Assembly: GCA_002838945.1 (NCBI GenBank)
Contig: PGXB01000023.1
Location: 1 to 54,979, forward strand
DNA: 54,979 nt
Direction of reading: 5' to 3'
Source of the DNA: a candidate division Zixibacteria bacterium HGW-Zixibacteria-1
GTDB taxonomy: Bacteria; Zixibacteria; MSB-5A5; GN15; PGXB01
Numbering within the stretch: the first letter of the stretch is position 1; every line of letters starts with the position of its first letter. Position numbers and translations under genes: made by a program. Positions 52,906-54,979 of this stretch are shown in pieces. The notes under the pieces were generated by a model that was not told the DNA's origin, did no database searches, and was given only the letters and a program-made list of their open reading frames with translations.

Positions 52906-54270
52906 ATGAATTCTATAAATAATACGAGGGTTCGTCTCCTGAAAAAAGGCGGACAGATAAATGGCCCGGTGCTGTACTGGATGAGCCGCGATCAGCGAGT
53001 CCATGACAACTGGGCGCTGCTTTTTGCACAACAAATCGCATTGGAACGAAAGACGCCTCTGGCCGTTGTTTTCAATCTGGTGCCGCAATTTCTTGAAGCC
53101 GGTATCAGGCAGTATCGCTTTATGCTGAAAGGGCTTTGGGAAGTAGAAAAAGAATTGGCCAGGTTCAATATCCCCTTTTTCCTGCTTACCGGTGGGCCGA
53201 AGGAGCAAATTCCCGGATTTATCCGCGAACACCGAATTTCGATCGTTGTCACCGACTATTCACCGCTGAAGATCAGCAAGCAATGGAAAAATGACGTTCA
53301 AAGCAAAATAGGCATACCGTTTTATGAGGTCGATGCTCATAATATCGTTCCGGTCTGGCTTGCATCAGATAAACAGGAATATGCCGCCTATACTATTCGT
53401 CCCAAAATTACGAGGCTTCTCCCGGAATATCTGACCGATTTTCCGCCTTTGAAGAAACATCGCCACCCCTGGTCTTCCGGCAATCCTGACAATAACTGGA
53501 ACAACATCGAAAAAAGCCTTAAAGTCAACGCTATCGTTCAAGAGGTTAACTGGATTGAACCCGGGGAAAAAGCGGCGCTGACGGCGCTTAAATTATTTCT
53601 TGACCGAAAACGGCCCCTCTATGATGAAAGGCGCAATGATCCCAATGCCGATGTTTCATCTCACATGTCACCGTATGTGCATTTTGGCATGATTTCGGCC
53701 CAGCGGATTACCCTCGAAGTGCAGCGTTTCGATCAGAATCTGAAGTCTCAGGAAGCATATCTCGAACAACTGATAATCAGGCGCGAACTGGCCGAAAACT
53801 TCTGCGAATATAATTCGAGATATGATTCTTATGACGGCTTTCCGGACTGGGCCAAAATTACTCTCGATGAACATCGCTCCGATCCTCGTGAATACCTTTA
53901 TTCACCGGAGCAACTGGAGAGGGGCGAGACGCATGATGAATTATGGAACGCGGCCCAACTGGAGATGGTTAAACTTGGCCGGATGCATGGTTACATGCGT
54001 ATGTACTGGGCAAAGAAGATTCTCGAATGGTCGGCAACCCCTGAAAAGGCGCTCGATGTTGCCGTGTATTTGAATGACAAATACCAGCTTGATGGCCGGG
54101 ACCCCAATGGTTATACCGGTATCGCCTGGAGTATCGGCGGTGTTCACGACCGGCCGTGGTTCGAAAGAGATATCTTCGGGAAAATACGGTATATGAGTTA
54201 TAACGGCTGTAAGCGTAAATTCGACATTGATAATTATGTTGAGAAAATAGCGGGCATCATAAATGGGTGA
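52906..54270 (+). CDS. phr: Class II CPD photolyase
   Basis: The 454-residue flavoprotein repairs cyclobutane pyrimidine dimers using blue light and FADH-. The class II signature is clear from the start: VLYWMSRDQRVHDNWALL, then the alpha/beta antenna domain with DYSPLKISKQWKND. The helical FAD domain has MSPYVHFGMISAQRI, IIRRELAENFCEYN, MVKLGRMHGYMRMYWAKKILEW and LDGRDPNGYTGIAWSIGG. The last block holds the class II W/R active-site residues. It lies 53 bases after the CarH-like gene, so it is likely co-transcribed and light-induced. Confidence 0.95.
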   Translation: MNSINNTRVRLLKKGGQINGPVLYWMSRDQRVHDNWALLFAQQIALERKTPLAVVFNLVPQFLEAGIRQYRFMLKGLWEVEKELARFNIPFFLLTGGPKEQIPGFIREHRISIVVTDYSPLKISKQWKNDVQSKIGIPFYEVDAHNIVPVWLASDKQEYAAYTIRPKITRLLPEYLTDFPPLKKHRHPWSSGNPDNNWNNIEKSLKVNAIVQEVNWIEPGEKAALTALKLFLDRKRPLYDERRNDPNADVSSHMSPYVHFGMISAQRITLEVQRFDQNLKSQEAYLEQLIIRRELAENFCEYNSRYDSYDGFPDWAKITLDEHRSDPREYLYSPEQLERGETHDELWNAAQLEMVKLGRMHGYMRMYWAKKILEWSATPEKALDVAVYLNDKYQLDGRDPNGYTGIAWSIGGVHDRPWFERDIFGKIRYMSYNGCKRKFDIDNYVEKIAGIING

Positions 54271-54274
54271 GCAG

Positions 54275-54781
54275 ATGAAGGTATTTAATCTTGAGAGAGA
54301 GCAGTTCATCGATTGTCCCCTGCGCGATGTTTTTGCCTTTTTTGAAAGGCCGGAGAATCTCTCAAAAATAACCCCGCCTTCGCTTGGATTTAAAATTCTG
54401 ACTCCGGGGCCGATTCGAATGAAACAGGGAGCGCTTATCGATTACACCATCAGGCTGCTGAGAATACAATTGCACTGGAGAACCTTGATTTCGTCCTATG
54501 AACCGCCTCATCTATTTATCGATGAGCAGCTTAAGGGTCCCTATGCTCTCTGGCATCATACCCACCGCTTTGCTGAAAAAGATGGTGGAACCTTAATAAC
54601 CGATAAAGTCAGATACGCGCTTCCCTTCGGGTTCCTGGGACATCTGATGCACCGGTTTATAGTGAAAGGACAGCTTGATCGAATTTTTGATTATCGGGCA
54701 TCCGTTATAAAGAAAATGTTTGAGAAAAATATCTCCGGGCAGATGAATCATCCCGCTGATATTTCTGGAAAGGCGGGTTGA
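54275..54781 (+). CDS. SRPBCC (START-like) family protein
   Basis: ATG 54275 follows GGGTGAGC; an ATG at 54263 overlapping the photolyase stop is the alternative. The 168-residue protein begins VFNLEREQFIDCPLRDVFAFFERPENLSKITPPSL, the SRPBCC pattern of a hydrophobic ligand-binding cup (CoxG/CDGSH-type single-domain group). PYALWHHTHRF and LPFGFLGHLMHRFIVKGQL follow. Such proteins commonly sit in light- or photolyase-linked operons beside SDR-type proteins. The ligand is unknown. Confidence 0.88.
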   Translation: MKVFNLEREQFIDCPLRDVFAFFERPENLSKITPPSLGFKILTPGPIRMKQGALIDYTIRLLRIQLHWRTLISSYEPPHLFIDEQLKGPYALWHHTHRFAEKDGGTLITDKVRYALPFGFLGHLMHRFIVKGQLDRIFDYRASVIKKMFEKNISGQMNHPADISGKAG

Positions 54782-54786
54782 CAGCG

Positions 54787-54882
54787 ATGGCGTCAATACT
54801 GGTTCTCGGTGCAACCGGCTATGTCGGAGGACGGCTTGTTCCACGATTATTGCAGCGCGGTCATACCGTCAGATGCCTGGTG
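54787..54882 (+). pseudogene. NAD(P)-binding SDR/NmrA-like gene, cut by IS30-like element
   Basis: Only 32 residues remain: MASILVLGATGYVGGRLVP then LLQRGHTVRCLV, an extended-SDR Rossmann start with GATGYVGG. The usual next residues (RDP) are missing. Instead the frame reads VDSHLKCNNC and stops. The loss coincides with the insertion-sequence junction. In related operons this SDR follows the SRPBCC gene. Confidence 0.85.
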
Positions 54883-54979
54883 GTGGATTCACATTTGAAG
54901 TGCAACAATTGCTCTAAAAATACTTCAGACGGTGTTTGAAAGTCCAGACATTTTCTCGGAGTATTATTATAGATTCTCA
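54883..54979 (-). mobile_element. IS30-like insertion sequence, transposase 3' end (partial)
   Basis: From about 54883 to the window end the host frame is replaced by sequence whose minus strand encodes an IS30-type C-terminus. The terminal bases and target duplication cannot be verified because the rest lies outside the window. The contig may simply break in this repeated element. Confidence 0.75.
54889..54977 (-). CDS. IS30-like transposase, C-terminal fragment
   Basis: The minus strand reads RIYNNTPRKCLDFQTPSEVF, close to the conserved IS30 C-terminal motif LNNRPRKCLGFKTPxEVF. Beyond it the same frame continues LEQLLHFKCEST into the host sequence. A different frame ends AIVALQM at a TGA (54891-54889), the ending common in IS30 transposases. 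A frame change or sequencing error near 54915 is therefore possible. Confidence 0.75.

Noticed and set aside
1-54979. CRISPR array
   Set aside because: No series of regularly spaced identical direct repeats was seen anywhere in the window.

Overview
The window is 54,979 bases from a Gram-negative, mid-GC bacterium. It has BamA/TamA-type and TamB proteins, several signal-peptide beta-barrels, an RND pump and lipoproteins. The gene mix (caspase-like lipoproteins, alginate-export-like porin, DUF2723 glycosyltransferase, PATAN/GspE-N protein, zinc-ribbon DUF2007 proteins, sodium-pumping decarboxylase) suggests a free-living member of the FCB side of the tree, possibly a candidate phylum such as Zixibacteria. 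That placement is inference; no rRNA or ribosomal-protein cluster is present.

Layout. Both edges are insertion sequences. The left edge is the 5' end of an IS3-family element that cuts a hypothetical gene. The right edge is the 3' end of an IS30-like transposase that cuts an SDR-type gene. From 0.6 to 17.2 kb lie mostly single housekeeping or envelope genes: an outer-membrane barrel, MscL with an added zinc ribbon, a membrane metallophosphoesterase, a YiiX-type NlpC/P60 enzyme, an RRM protein, a sigma/anti-sigma pair, an unassigned hairpin-rich stretch that may be a structured RNA, a PATAN protein, an M19 dipeptidase, DinB, an SDR, a repeat-rich spacer, a DUF4010 membrane protein, and two tandem caspase-like lipoproteins. 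From 17.7 to 24.9 kb come an RND efflux pair, a porin and a cysteine-desulfurase-like enzyme.

The most unusual object is a 2,810-bp IS1-family element at 24983-27792. It has perfect 19-bp inverted ends and a perfect 8-bp target duplication. Besides its DDE transposase it carries a Panacea-domain (antitoxin-type) gene, a small convergent gene, a tRNA-like gene with a GCU (serine) anticodon but no long variable arm, and a small winged-helix-like gene whose promoter carries three CGTATCAT boxes.

From 27.9 to 39.2 kb are membrane and glycosyltransferase genes, a stand-alone EF-G behind a strong promoter, a CoA-transferase, and a four-gene sodium-pumping methylmalonyl-CoA-type decarboxylase operon (carboxyltransferase, OadG-like, biotin carrier, OadB-like). 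From 39.3 to 51.6 kb, all on the minus strand, are TamA/TamB-type secretion genes, CorA, an MscS-type channel, cytochrome bd (cydAB), a DUF2007 protein, a fasciclin protein and a DUF378 protein. The last 3 kb is a light-response operon: a B12-dependent MerR/CarH-type photoreceptor-repressor, class II photolyase, an SRPBCC protein and the IS-interrupted SDR gene.
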